Part shown: piece by piece, positions 9,827 through 19,005 of the stretch
Numbering within the stretch: the stretch's first letter is position 1
Layout: the number at the start of each line of letters is the position of its first letter
Translations under genes and position numbers: made by a program
Assembly (NCBI GenBank): GCA_958430865.1
Contig: CAUDNR010000697.1
Span: 1-26,243, forward strand
DNA from: Entrophospora sp. SA101
Taxonomy: Eukaryota; Glomeromycota; Glomeromycetes; Entrophosporales; Entrophosporaceae
DNA length: 26,243 nucleotides
Reading direction: 5' to 3'
The notes under the pieces: generated by a model
Databases searched by the model: none
Told to the model about the DNA's origin: nothing
What the model saw: the letters and a program-made list of their open reading frames with translations, nothing else

Positions 9827-10656
9827 TCATTTTCGAAAGTTCTTTCTTTTAGAGACTGATGAGCTGGATGAACCAGATGATCTGGGCATGACTTTATTCT
9901 TGTTTGAAGTGATAGTTGATTCATTTGCCACCGGATCCATTTTAATATGTCTAACCACGCGATCAATTCTTGACCAAGGACAATTCTGTAAAACTTCTAA
10001 TTGTCTAGAATCTATATCCATATATGTACCCCAATGTAAAACATATTCACGTCTTTTTTTGCCACAAGGAACTTTCCACCAAGAATCATATTCACATAGT
10101 AAACATCTGATCGCTAATATACGTTTGACAACAACTGCTGGACAGCTGCCAGCATACAATGATGCATATTCAGAAAATTCTCTTTTTTTGGCTAATATTC
10201 TAACATTTGATTCAAATTTTGTTGCTTCTCTATCCGAATGAAACCCAGTGATAGCCAAAACAGGCGACCAATTTATACCACCACTTGCCAAACGGTTATG
10301 TTTACGTAGTCGGTCCTAACGATAACAATAAACATAACAATAAAAATAATAAAAATGGCGGTAATAATGTGGTGGTGGTGGAATTGTTATTTTGAATATT
10401 GATGTGATTGATGATGAAAATTTAATATTAGAAGGTATTTGTTGATATTATTAATTAATTAATTATAAATAATATATATATTTAATCTCTAGTAATTTTA
10501 TCAAAATAAGATTTATCATTCTATTTGTGATATCATTGTTATTATTACCTTAAGGTCATAAGTACTTCCAACATGTACTTTTGTTCTATTGGTATTGTAA
10601 AGAATATAAACACACCAATTTCGAGTTAAAGTTTCAACTCTAGAAGTATTACTCAT
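9827..10656 (-). CDS. Stand-alone GIY-YIG nuclease domain protein (Slx1-like fold, no RING), 198 aa
   Basis: Two exons: 10656-10549 (36 codons) and 10315-9827, joined in phase 0 over a 233-nt GT-AG intron. The start is the first ATG, 36 codons before the donor. The N-terminus has the GIY-YIG core: CVYILY (residues 15-20), VHVGST (27-32), then DRLRKHN (37-43) with the catalytic-type Arg, and GFHSDREATKFES (60-72) with Glu71 where Slx1-family enzymes have the metal-binding Glu. Slx1 continues into a Cys-rich RING. Here the C-terminal half has only scattered Cys (CLLC, PCG), a Trp-rich segment, and a basic Ser-rich tail (SKRKNFRK). The usual second aromatic (Tyr of YIG) is His28, so activity cannot be assumed. 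Likely a nuclear structure-specific or repair endonuclease; a mobile-element or viral-type GIY-YIG origin is the alternative. It lies 517 bp upstream of the glycosylase on the same strand. Confidence 0.7.
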
Positions 10657-11040
10657 TTTTTAGTACAAAAATTGGTTTTTTTTAACAGATGAATTTGAAA
10701 AGAGAGAGAGAGAAGAAAGAAGGTTAGAGAAAGTTTGGAGAGAGTTTGATATTTATAACAAGGTTACACTAAAACTACTATCAGCAAAACCAATAACAGC
10801 AGCTATTTATGTTTTTGAGCGAAACACCCTGACCTTCTTTAATTGGTAGCCAACTCAAGGAAAATTTTAAGGATGTTTCTGGCAGAATGAATTTAAGAAT
10901 GACCCTGGGATAGCACAGTAGTGAACTGATGCGATTCGTGGATGATCAATTCGGATATCCACACAAAAATCGATCATACTTAGATTGGTAGTTACTACTC
11001 GTAATACAAATTCTTATTCGTAATACAACTTGATCTTAAT
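10657..11040. promoter_or_regulatory. Upstream region of the GIY-YIG gene with purine-rich tract
   Basis: A GA-rich tract (about 10697-10742 on the plus strand, so CT-rich on the transcribed minus strand) lies 40-90 bp upstream of the start codon. Pyrimidine-rich stretches are common just upstream of fungal starts, so this may be the core promoter or leader. No gene was seen in the remainder. Confidence 0.35.
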
Positions 11041-11043
11041 ATT

Positions 11044-11175
11044 AAATATTAATTCATTTTATCCGATTATTCGTTATATTCGAATTATTCGTATATTCGT
11101 TTTATTCTTTATATTCGAATGATTCGTTTTATTCATTTTATTCGTTTTATTCGAATTACTCGTTTTATTCATTTA
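11044..11175. repeat. Degenerate TTCGAAT/TTCGTTTTA repeat array, block 1
   Basis: About 130 bp of irregular units built from ATTCGAAT, ATTCGT and TTTTATTC words, with period about 9-19 bp. The same word set forms the longer block at 11478-11800. No coding content. Confidence 0.65.
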
Positions 11176-11477
11176 TAAAATATAAAATGTTAATTCACAG
11201 CTTGATGCAACAAATTCTATTTTATTATTGTTATTGTTAGAATTTTGAAAATTATAAATAAGGTCTTATTTCCTTCAATATTATATATACTTATAATCTA
11301 TATTACTACTATTATGGTTGGTAGTACTATGATTTAAGAAAAGAAAAGAAAAAAATTGCCAATTACTTCTGTTACTATTATGTATTATCATACTAATATA
11401 CAAGGACTACGAAGGAAAAATAGATTGATAAAGAAAAAAAAATTTTAATTGGATTGGATTAGCAATGTGCATATCTT
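11176..11477. other. Unassigned spacer between repeat blocks
   Basis: AT-rich, with AAGAAAAG-type purine runs. No gene or repeat seen. Confidence 0.4.
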
Positions 11478-11800
11478 ATTTTATTCGAATTAATTTTATT
11501 CGAATCATTCATTTTATTCGAATCATTCGTTTTATTGGATCATTCGTTTCTATTCGAATCATTCATTTTATTCGAATCATTCATTTTATTCGAATTATAC
11601 GTTTTATTTGAATCATTGTTTTATTCAAATCGTTCGTTTTTTTTTCGAATCATTCGTTTTTATTCGAATCGTTGTTTTTATTCGAATCACTCGTTTTTAT
11701 TCGAATTATTCTTTTTATTCGAATTCATTCGTTTTATTCAAATTATCCATTTTATTCAAATCATTCATTTTATTCGAATCATTAGTTTTATTCGAATAAA
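11478..11800. repeat. Degenerate TTCGAATCATTCGTTTTA repeat array, block 2
   Basis: About 320 bp of tandem, diverged units close to TTCGAATCATTCGTTTTA (about 16-19 bp each). Every unit carries TTCGAA or its one-base variant, a palindrome. Translation gives low-complexity Phe/Ile/Leu-rich peptides in more than one frame, which is a repeat artefact. It shares words with block 1 300 bp upstream; the two may be a single array split by unrelated sequence. Confidence 0.75.
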
Positions 11801-11989
11801 CTTTCAATGTAATTTGAATGCTCAAATTCATAACGAATAAAAATAATATAATAATAATTCGAATAAACCTTGTTCGAATAGAAACCTTATTATTATTGGT
11901 GGATGGCTTTACAAAAAAATTCGTTTTGATCGTCATAAATTTTCCAAAAACAAAGGTCAAACTATCAATTTTGGCAACTATAATTGATA

Positions 11990-12170
11990 ATCTTTTTTTA
12001 CACCGCGTTTTTTGCACTTCGTCTTTGAAATGCACAAATTTATTGCTCGAACGCGTCGCGTTTTTTTTTTGAGTTTAAAAATGAAATGGTCAAAACCGCC
12101 AAGTGGACGGGCCTTGCGTGCTGAGAATGAAAATAGTAAATTGTGTAGTTTTAAATTCAATTTGCAGAAA
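11990..12170. repeat. Locally GC-richer island, possible dispersed-repeat fragment
   Basis: A short island with CGAACGCGTCGCG (12048-12060) and CCGCCAAGTGGACGGGCC (12098-12115) stands out from the surrounding A/T-rich DNA. A minus-strand open frame of 60 codons spans it but has no recognisable domain. Its composition suggests a fragment of a dispersed element; this is inference without a copy-number check. Confidence 0.3.
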
Positions 12171-12681
12171 ACTAACTAATCAAAAATTGTAAAAATCGTC
12201 CTTCTTTACTTTGCCTTTAAACTTTTGGAATTTTAGGTTATATAAAGTATTTTGGGCTTTTAAATAATACCTTTTAATTTATCTACTGCTTTTTGTTTAC
12301 ATATTTTATTAATAAGCAGAGAAAAATTGGTCCCGAAACGAAGGGTTCCGAGCTTTACACATTAAACTAAATTTATGGATTATTATAAAATTATTGCTAT
12401 TGCTATAATATATATATATGATAATGTTTTGTTATTATTATCTGTTCAATCCAACGGCTGATCCGATCTGATAGATTTCATGACCAGATGGTGGATTATT
12501 AATAGTAAATGTAAATGACAGATGAACGGATGAATCAATAATTATAATGAATACCACATTATCATATAATGTATTACAAAGAATAATCACAAGAATAAGT
12601 GTTTTTCGAAAAATATTTATTCAATTTATTTATATCCAAAGAATTGTTAATTAAATAAAAAATAGTGCGTAAAATTATAGA

Positions 12682-12818
12682 TACAGCCAAACCTCGTTTC
12701 AATGAATCTTTAAAATTTTCGCTTCACATATAAAATTCGTTGAAACACGCGATTGGTAATTTGGTATAATGAATTTTAAAATACAATTTGCTTATGTATG
12801 AAACGAGGTTTGACTGTA
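12682..12818. mobile_element. Tc1/mariner-type MITE, 133 bp with TA duplication
   Basis: The terminal inverted repeats CAGCCAAACCTCGTTTCA (12684-12701) and TGAAACGAGGTTTGACTG (12799-12816) match at 17 of 18 positions. Each end is flanked by TA (12682-12683 and 12817-12818), the target duplicated by Tc1/mariner transposases. The 133-bp interior has no coding capacity and contains further ATTCGTTGAAAC-like echoes of the ends. It must have been moved by a transposase encoded elsewhere. Confidence 0.8.
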
Positions 12819-12849
12819 TACAAGAATGGATGTATATTTTAATTTAATA

Positions 12850-13198
12850 TTAATATGTAGTTGTTTGTGTATCACCTGTTGCAGTAATAAGTAATTTATC
12901 AAGCATTAAAGAAAGAATACAAGTATATATATCAAGTTTTGATTCAACGTCAGGTGATTCAACATACAATTTCCTAATAGGTTCATTCCAGGTTCATAAA
13001 AAATCTTTGATCATGACTTGCAGTGACGCATACCTTAAATTTATGCCAATTTGACCAGGATACACGGGATAATATGTGGAACTGGATGGCTGTTGATCTG
13101 GAGAATATTATCTCCAGCGATTTGCCAAACAATGAAATGTCCATCTAATGTTCTTCTTTCTTTGAGCCATTCCTTTTTCCATAATGAATAAACTTGAA
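12850..13198 (-). pseudogene. Decayed protein-coding remnant, tentatively WD40-like
   Basis: Two minus-strand open stretches are coding-like but out of frame with each other. The first (13197-13041) contains YSLWKKEWLKERR and DGHFIVWQIAGDNIL and ends in TAA. The second (12990-12850) contains WNEPIRKLYVESP and DKLLITATGD and ends in TAA. Between them another frame gives VTASHDQRFF. The xGHFIVWQIAGDN and TASHDQ motifs resemble WD40 blades, but no full repeat survives, so the fold call is tentative. The upstream end abuts the 770-bp inverted-repeat element at 13199, and exon-like sequence (IPCLKIIDSSIICVPQNP) appears beyond it at about 14130-14200. The element may therefore have inserted into the gene. 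Confidence 0.4.
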
Positions 13199-13968
13199 CA
13201 CTCACCTACCATAAATATCCGACCACCTGATGATCATTTTAATAATTGGGAAACTTATACCTCACGCAGTTCAAAATTTTATTAACCAACCGGGACCGAT
13301 GCATTAAGTAAACATGATTTCAAAGTTAATTTGCATATAAACCTAAAGTCTCGTCGAGTTTGCATTAATAATGAATTTAGGATGAAAATTTTAAATTAGA
13401 CAAAAAAATTTCGTGATTTTTATGAAAACTTTGAGCTTAGTAAAAAAGTTCAAAACTGTTGAATCGTGGATTATGTCATTAATTAAGTCCGCTTAAAATA
13501 ACTTGAATTGTATATGGTTAAAATTTGAGAAAATTTGATCAAGTATTGACACAAAACGTAAAACCTTAATTTTCATTTTGTCAACTTTATTAAGTGTTTT
13601 ATAAAATTACGAGTGGTCGGATACTTTTTTAAACCCCTTTCACGAACTAATTTATGCCGACACTGTATTGTAGATATATGTAATTCATTACGCTGAGCAC
13701 GTTTTATTAATGAAATAATATACATCACAACAAAGAAATTTGACCTTTTATTACATTAAAGATTCCGATTGAAAATTTGCTTTTTTGGACTAATGTTTCC
13801 ATTAATAACATACCAAACCTTTCAAAGTTTTTGTAATTTAGAGATTTTGATATCAAGTACAGGTCTACTTAGTAAATTAAGAAAGGTTTTATTTAAGAAA
13901 AGGTTGCCTTTTTAGTAAGGACTCTTTTCGTTTGACATTACACAACTCAGGTGGTCGGTAGGTGAGTG
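13199..13968. mobile_element. 770-bp element with CACTCACCTACC...GACCACCTGA terminal inverted repeats
   Basis: The left end reads CACTCACCTACC (13199-13210), then a 10-bp insert, then GACCACCTGA (13221-13230). The right end (13947-13968) is the exact reverse complement of the two left blocks joined without the insert. The right flank is TA; the left flank is AA, so a TA duplication is not proven. A third GTGGTCGGATA motif lies inside at about 13613-13623, hinting at a nested or internally deleted copy. There is no transposase frame. It is probably a non-autonomous DNA transposon. Confidence 0.6.
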
Positions 13969-14738
13969 TATATGCAAATATCTAGACTGGGAAAATTTTT
14001 ACCAAAAAAAGAATAATAATTTTAATTTTAATTGGCGTGTTGCAATTGCCTTTTTTTAATTGTAAAACAGGAAGTGAATGTGAGCTATTATTGCATAATA
14101 AATAAGCGGATTATTTTTAAAACCAAAAATACCTTGGATTTTGTGGGACACAGATAATACTTGAATCAATTATTTTGAGACAAGGTATGGAGATTCCACA
14201 AACCTCCAACTAAAAATACAAACATCCTTATATATAACCTCTAATACAGTCCTCTTTTATATTATAAAATACATTCAATTACATTGTTAATTGTTTTTCC
14301 AAAATTATATTTTGTCTTGTTCCAAATTTAGAGTGATTGACTTGAACATTGGGAAATTTTGACCTACTTTTCCTTATGAGATATGTAAATGATGACATTA
14401 CATTAAAGAAGAAATGTGCTAGCCATCAAATCCAAATTTAATTCTTGGATAAAGGAAAATTTTTTCTAAATTCTTCATTAAGTGGTGGCATTGCCCATGT
14501 TATTATCACATTTAGATTTATATTTTATTGTTTCATATTTATATATGAGACATACTCAACAAGTGAACCCAAGAATTTCAGGTTCAAAGTTTAGCAAATT
14601 AGTCCACCATTGTACTACTTATATTATGTGATGTTACATTTTATTTTATTTCCCTGGTTTGTAACTTTCTAATTACTCAATAACTTCAATTCACATAGGA
14701 TAATTGGAGTAGTTATGTAATCTAAAAGTATAAATTCT
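13969..14738. other. AT-rich interval with possible exon relic
   Basis: The minus strand at about 14130-14200 has a short open stretch (IPCLKIIDSSIICVPQNP) ending at a GT, which could be an upstream exon relic of the decayed gene at 12850-13198. The rest has no recognisable feature. Confidence 0.3.
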
Positions 14739-15272
14739 ATCAGGAAAATAAATCATACATAAACCTATGTAGGCAGTGATGGGAATTTTTAACCCTACAC
14801 TTATAACTCCAAGTTATTAATAGTTAATAACCACTTATTAAACGTTGCACTCTGAGTGAGAGTTATTAATCCAAAAGATCCATTTTGTCAATCAATCCCG
14901 GTGTATAGAATTCAGCATGTGGAATGTGCTGTGCTAACCAAATTCAGCAGATTTGGTTAGCATGCACACTCTGCACACTGAATTTTATGCACAGTACTAA
15001 ATTAATTATTAACTTGTTTATCAAATTAATATTTGATTAAACAGTTACCAATAAGAGATCTGCATGTTTGTGTTTTTAACACTTAATAATAGAGTTATTA
15101 AGTACTTAATAACTTGGTCATTTTTCAAAATAATTTTTACGCCCATCACTATATGTAGGGTTCAAAATTGACCAGCATTATGCGGAGGTGTCACCAGAAT
15201 TGCCAATATTTCGGCATAATGCTGGCCAATTTTGAACCCTACATAGGTTTACATAAGATTTATTTTCCTGAT
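14739..15272. mobile_element. Palindromic (foldback) element, interrupted by a hAT-type MITE
   Basis: The left arm starts at 14739 with ATCAGGAAAATAAATC and continues ATAAACCTATGTAGG. The right arm ends at 15272 with the reverse complement. Skipping the inserted element at 14774-15159, the arms extend to GGTTCAAAATTG and AGCATTATGC on the left (to about 15183) and their complements on the right (from about 15214). This gives arms of about 58 bp with few mismatches around a loop of about 30 bp. It has no coding capacity. The non-inserted form would be about 150 bp. Confidence 0.75.
14774..15151. mobile_element. hAT-type MITE with 8-bp target duplication TATGTAGG
   Basis: The terminal repeats CAGTGATGGG (14774-14783) and CCCATCACTA (15142-15151) match at 9 of 10 positions, and CAGNGATGGG is a common hAT-superfamily end. 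Identical 8-bp flanks TATGTAGG lie at 14766-14773 and 15152-15159, the duplication length made by hAT transposases. Subterminal AAGTTATTAA words recur in inverted order. The centre holds a 12-bp-stem hairpin (TGCTAACCAAAT at 14932-14943, complement at 14951-14962). No coding capacity. Confidence 0.85.
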
Positions 15273-15479
15273 GTCAATAAGGGTTTAATTTCCTCCCTTC
15301 TGGCTTTTTTTCACTTTGTTGATAAGATTTCATTTTAGATAGTGAGCTGTTTCTTTAATTGCTTTTGAAATTCTTCATTGTTAAAATAATTTTTGAATTC
15401 CTAGCAAGTTCCTCTCAAGTACCATTAGTGAGAACTAAAGTCTGCATTTTTTTAGTAGAAAGAGTGTGCATATGAATCA

Positions 15480-15905
15480 GAGGTTTGGTTATTATTTATG
15501 TTTGTCTCAATGTTGGGAATTTCCGGTTACAGTGGGAAAATCACTGGGACTGGAACACTGGAACAGTTTGAAAATAAAGTTGGTGTCTGTAACTGCAGGT
15601 TTTAAAGCCCGAGTTGCAACCCCTGAAACTGTCTGAAACTGTCTGCAACTATAATTATGATGATTTAGTATCAAAAATGGAATCACATAATTGCAAAATG
15701 GGATTTATTGTTTTTAAATAAAATCATTAATTAAAAAATTTATTTTGATAAAAATAAATTTAGTTTTATAGTGATTGAAGTAGCTGACCAACCAGAAGTT
15801 TCAGACAGTTGCAGACAGTTGCAGCAATAGCAGGCTTACAGCAGTTGCAGCATTAGATGTCAATATTTTTTGGGTTGCAACCTAGGGTTGCAGAGCCATC
15901 TTTAT
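15480..15905. repeat. Inverted repeat built of AACTGTCTG units (probable MITE)
   Basis: The left arm (15623-15650) consists of direct units CTGAAACTGTCTGAAACTGT and so on. The right arm (15797-15824) is its reverse complement with about 3 mismatches in 28. Flanking copies of GTTGCAACC occur at about 15613 and 15873, and GTTGCAG words cluster on the right. The combination suggests one element of about 300-430 bp; exact ends and any target duplication were not found. Confidence 0.5.
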
Positions 15906-16923
15906 TTAGAGAACACATTTTTAATTTAGCATGATAAATGTTTGGAGCTTGGATATGACAATTATATACATGTAATCAGATAGAGCATAAACTTTTTCAT
16001 TAGACTGGAGTAAATAGTGATCATCATATCAAAGTCAACTTTAATTCAATCTCAACATTTAGGAAATTTTAATTATTGCAAATTCCTAAAATTCAAATTT
16101 TTGTTTGTGAGAATAAATCAAAAGGTTTTAGCTATTTTTTCTCTTTTTGGTCCACTTTTTTTTAATGCTATGGTAACATATGTTTTGCCTTCCAAGAACC
16201 CCTAATAATAACTAGTTCGCTAATTAAATTTTCTTTCAAACATCATACTCACTTTAAATTTGGCATAAAGATCATCCAATGAGGCAAAATTTTAAAAAAT
16301 ATCAAACTTATGCATATTCATTAAAACCTAAGTCACATTTGATAATGCAAACTCTTCAGAAAAGGAAAGAAAAGGATTAATATTATGCCATTTGGGATTA
16401 TTATAAAAGTTTGGCTGGTTAACTTTCTGGCTCTAAAGGCAAAGCATTTCAAAATTTCTAAAAATGGGATATCTTATCTGACAATCATTAATTAATTAAT
16501 TGCACTCATACTTGTTATTATTATAAAGTCATTAAATTACATTAGTGATGACTAAATTTGATTCCTGAAACCTTTATGAGACATAATGTTCACTTTGTTG
16601 CATCATTTCTATAAGTATTCTAATTGTATATGAATAAAAATAATTAAGAAAAGAAAGATTGAACTTTGGATTAGTATTGATTTGCTATTGTTATTATGCA
16701 CATTCATGCAGAAAAAGAAATCTTTCTTCATATATATTACAAACTTCTTGTTGCAAACCTTTGGTTATCAAGGAGATATATATTTATCCCATTCTTTATA
16801 ACAATTTTTATCTCGATTTAAAATTTTTTTTCGAATTGTATAATTGGAGATCATCTGTCAATCTTTGAATGAAATCTTTCCCTTATTTAGAAACTAATCG
16901 AGGTTTTTTTATCAGTAAAAAAA
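15906..16923. promoter_or_regulatory. Upstream region of the RRM gene
   Basis: About 1 kb of AT-rich DNA with no supported gene. Short open frames at 16017-16205 and 16659-16868 are rich in Phe, Leu and Tyr and lack domain features. No TATA box could be assigned with confidence. Confidence 0.3.
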
Positions 16924-17711
16924 ATGTCAGCATTTGTAAAAGACAATACGAGTAAAACTACAATTTATGTTGGTAGGTTAAAAAAAAATTAAAATTTAAT
17001 AAGCAATAATATTCATTTACACTATTATTATACTTTTAAGGTGGTTTAGATGATCAAGTTAACGAGGAAATACTTCATGCAGCTTTTATACCATTTGGTG
17101 ACATTGTAGAAATACAAATTCCTCCAGATCCAGCATCACGTAACTAACCAACTAACTAACTAAGTGCTTAATAACTTTTTTTTTATAAAAAAAAATCAAG
17201 TTCTTGATTATTATTTTAAAATCAATAATAATTTGATCAAAGTACATCATTATCCTTTATTAACTTTTTTCTCCTCTTTCTTTGTTCTTCCTACCTCCCT
17301 CCAAAAAAAAAACATAATAGATAATCAACATCGTGGATTTGGATTCGTAGAATTTGAGGAAGCAGATGATGCACAAGCTGCCATTGATAATATGAACCTT
17401 TCGGAACTTTATGGTAAAGTGATTAAAGTTAATTTAGCTAGACCAATGAAAATCAGAGAAGGAAGTACACGAGCAGGTAATAAATAATTATCATTATACA
17501 AGCATTTGTTAAAATTATGAAATTATATGCATAAATTCACATATATCATAAAATAGTTTGGTCTGAAGATGCATGGCTGCAAAGATATGCACTAAAATCA
17601 ACTGATCCAAATGTACCATATGGATCAGATGAAGAAGATACTCATTCCAATGATGGTGATAATGGTTTAGGATCACAAGATCAGTTGAAAAGTGGCAAAT
17701 CTAATATTTAG
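16924..17711 (+). CDS. Cyp33/PPIE-like RRM protein lacking the cyclophilin domain, 152 aa
   Basis: Four exons: 16924-16972, 17041-17139, 17321-17476, 17557-17711, each intron GT-AG and in phase. The RRM spans about residues 13-92, with RNP2 TIYVGGL and RNP1 RGFGFVEF. The stretches [20 protein letters not shown] and GS.R.VWS.D.WL match human PPIE (Cyp33) closely in order and spacing, including the VWS-D-WL segment just past the RRM. In PPIE this leads through a linker into a peptidyl-prolyl isomerase domain. Here the protein ends after an acidic tail ([16 protein letters not shown]) with TAG at 17709, and no cyclophilin sequence follows before the convergent Tan1 gene. PPIE binds RNA and is associated with spliceosomes, so this is likely a nuclear RNA-binding protein. 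An unseen downstream splice is unlikely because only about 165 bp separate it from Tan1. Confidence 0.85.
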
Positions 17712-17876
17712 TATTGGGAAGTTGGAAACATGCAATTTATCCAACAAATCAAATATATAGATAGATGGTCAGTGAGTGACTTAGATTTTTTTGTTTGGTT
17801 GGTATTTCTAAACAAATAAATGTGTTGTTAAAAAATAATAATAAAAATTAGTAAATTTATTTGATTTTTTGTTGAC
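17712..17876. terminator. Shared 3' spacer between convergent genes
   Basis: 165 bp separate the TAG of the RRM gene (+) from the TAA of Tan1 (-). AATAAA-like words (for example near 17815) occur in this A/T-rich spacer. Both polyadenylation regions must fit here or run into the opposite gene. Confidence 0.4.
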
Positions 17877-19005
17877 TTATTCTTTAATTTTATTATTATT
17901 GCCTATATGTTCCTCAAAAATCTTTTCCAGATTATATTTTTTCAATTTGTTATAATCTTTAAGTACACTCATACCACATATATTCTATCATAAATAAATA
18001 TATAAATTATAGTATATATTAATGACATATAATGCTATTATTCTAATCTGATTGATCAATCAATCAATTACCTTGAAAATCTCAACAATGATTGTCAATT
18101 CAGGATTATTAAGATTGACTGTATGATCTTCACCAACAATTTTAGCAATCATGTTAATCAACTCTTTTTTATCTACCTTATTATTATTTCGAGTATTAAG
18201 TACTATTGCATACTAACTTCACAATAAAATAAATATTTAATTTACTTGTACATATGCACACATGCATACTACATAATTGAATGTGCATACCTGAAATTTT
18301 TGTGTATTATTAAAAATTGGATTTAATATTAATTGAGCCATGTTTTGTATATCATTGGTATTTGCATAACATGTTTGTGTTATTGGAATTAATCTTCTAG
18401 AGAATCTTTAAAATGAAGAAAAAGTTATTAATAATTTTTTGTTTTCAAATAATAATAAATAATAAAATGTTTATTGCCTAGTTTTCTTTTCTCCCAAATT
18501 ATTTAAATCATCCAAAATATTATAAACCAGATTTGTTGGATCAATTGATGGATTAGTTTTAATGAATACAACTATTCATAATTCAATAATAATAACAATG
18601 AATTATTTTTATCTAATAGTTATAATAATAGTAATATTATTAAAGAATGTAATCAATACATACCACAATCAGTTCCAGTTTGAATTGAAGCAAAACTATT
18701 AGAAGAGTGTGGTTTTTTCATTTCTGAAAGTTCTTTTGCAATTACATCTTCAATGTCCAAATTATCATCATTATCATTACCAACACTCTTATTAGCAGAA
18801 TCAGTAGTGTTTATAGCTTGCGATAGAAAAAATTTACCAGCATACTATTTAAAATATTTTTTTTGTTAAACTACTGGGAAACTCAAAAATAGACTATTAT
18901 GAGATAATAAATTGGTAGCATAAATACCTCATTGAACAAGTCATAACATTCTCTCACACACAGTGCTTCTTTATTTTTTACACAGGTTATAAAAACCCCA
19001 GACAT
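17877..19005 (-). CDS. TAN1: Tan1/THUMPD1 family tRNA acetylation adaptor, 238 aa
   Basis: Six exons: 19005-18928, 18844-18664, 18571-18478, 18405-18291, 18212-18072, 17984-17877. All phases agree. Intron 3 begins with GC (AG|GCAATA), the others with GT. Landmarks of the family are in order: VFITCVKNKEALCVRECYDL near the start, an acidic linker, DVIAKELSEMKK, VVFIKT, LVYNILDDL, KKTRFSRRLIPITQTC, then the THUMP-domain core with TRNNNK (163-168), INMIAKIVG, VNLNNPELTIIVEIFK and GMSVLKDYNKLKKYNL. Tan1 binds tRNA through its THUMP domain and helps the Kre33/NAT10 acetyltransferase make ac4C at position 12 of tRNA-Ser and tRNA-Leu. The length is slightly below yeast Tan1 (289 aa). It is convergent with the RRM gene. 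Confidence 0.9.

Noticed and set aside
11535..12035. Several overlapping open frames on both strands
   Set aside because: They translate degenerate TTCGAAT repeats and flanks; the peptides are low-complexity Phe/Ile/Leu or Asn/Lys strings.
12850..13198. Naming the decayed gene as a specific WD40 protein
   Set aside because: Only fragments of possible blades survive; no single family could be distinguished.
17712..19005. A hidden cyclophilin domain downstream of the RRM
   Set aside because: The region is fully explained by Tan1 on the opposite strand and no cyclophilin motif was seen in any plus-strand frame.
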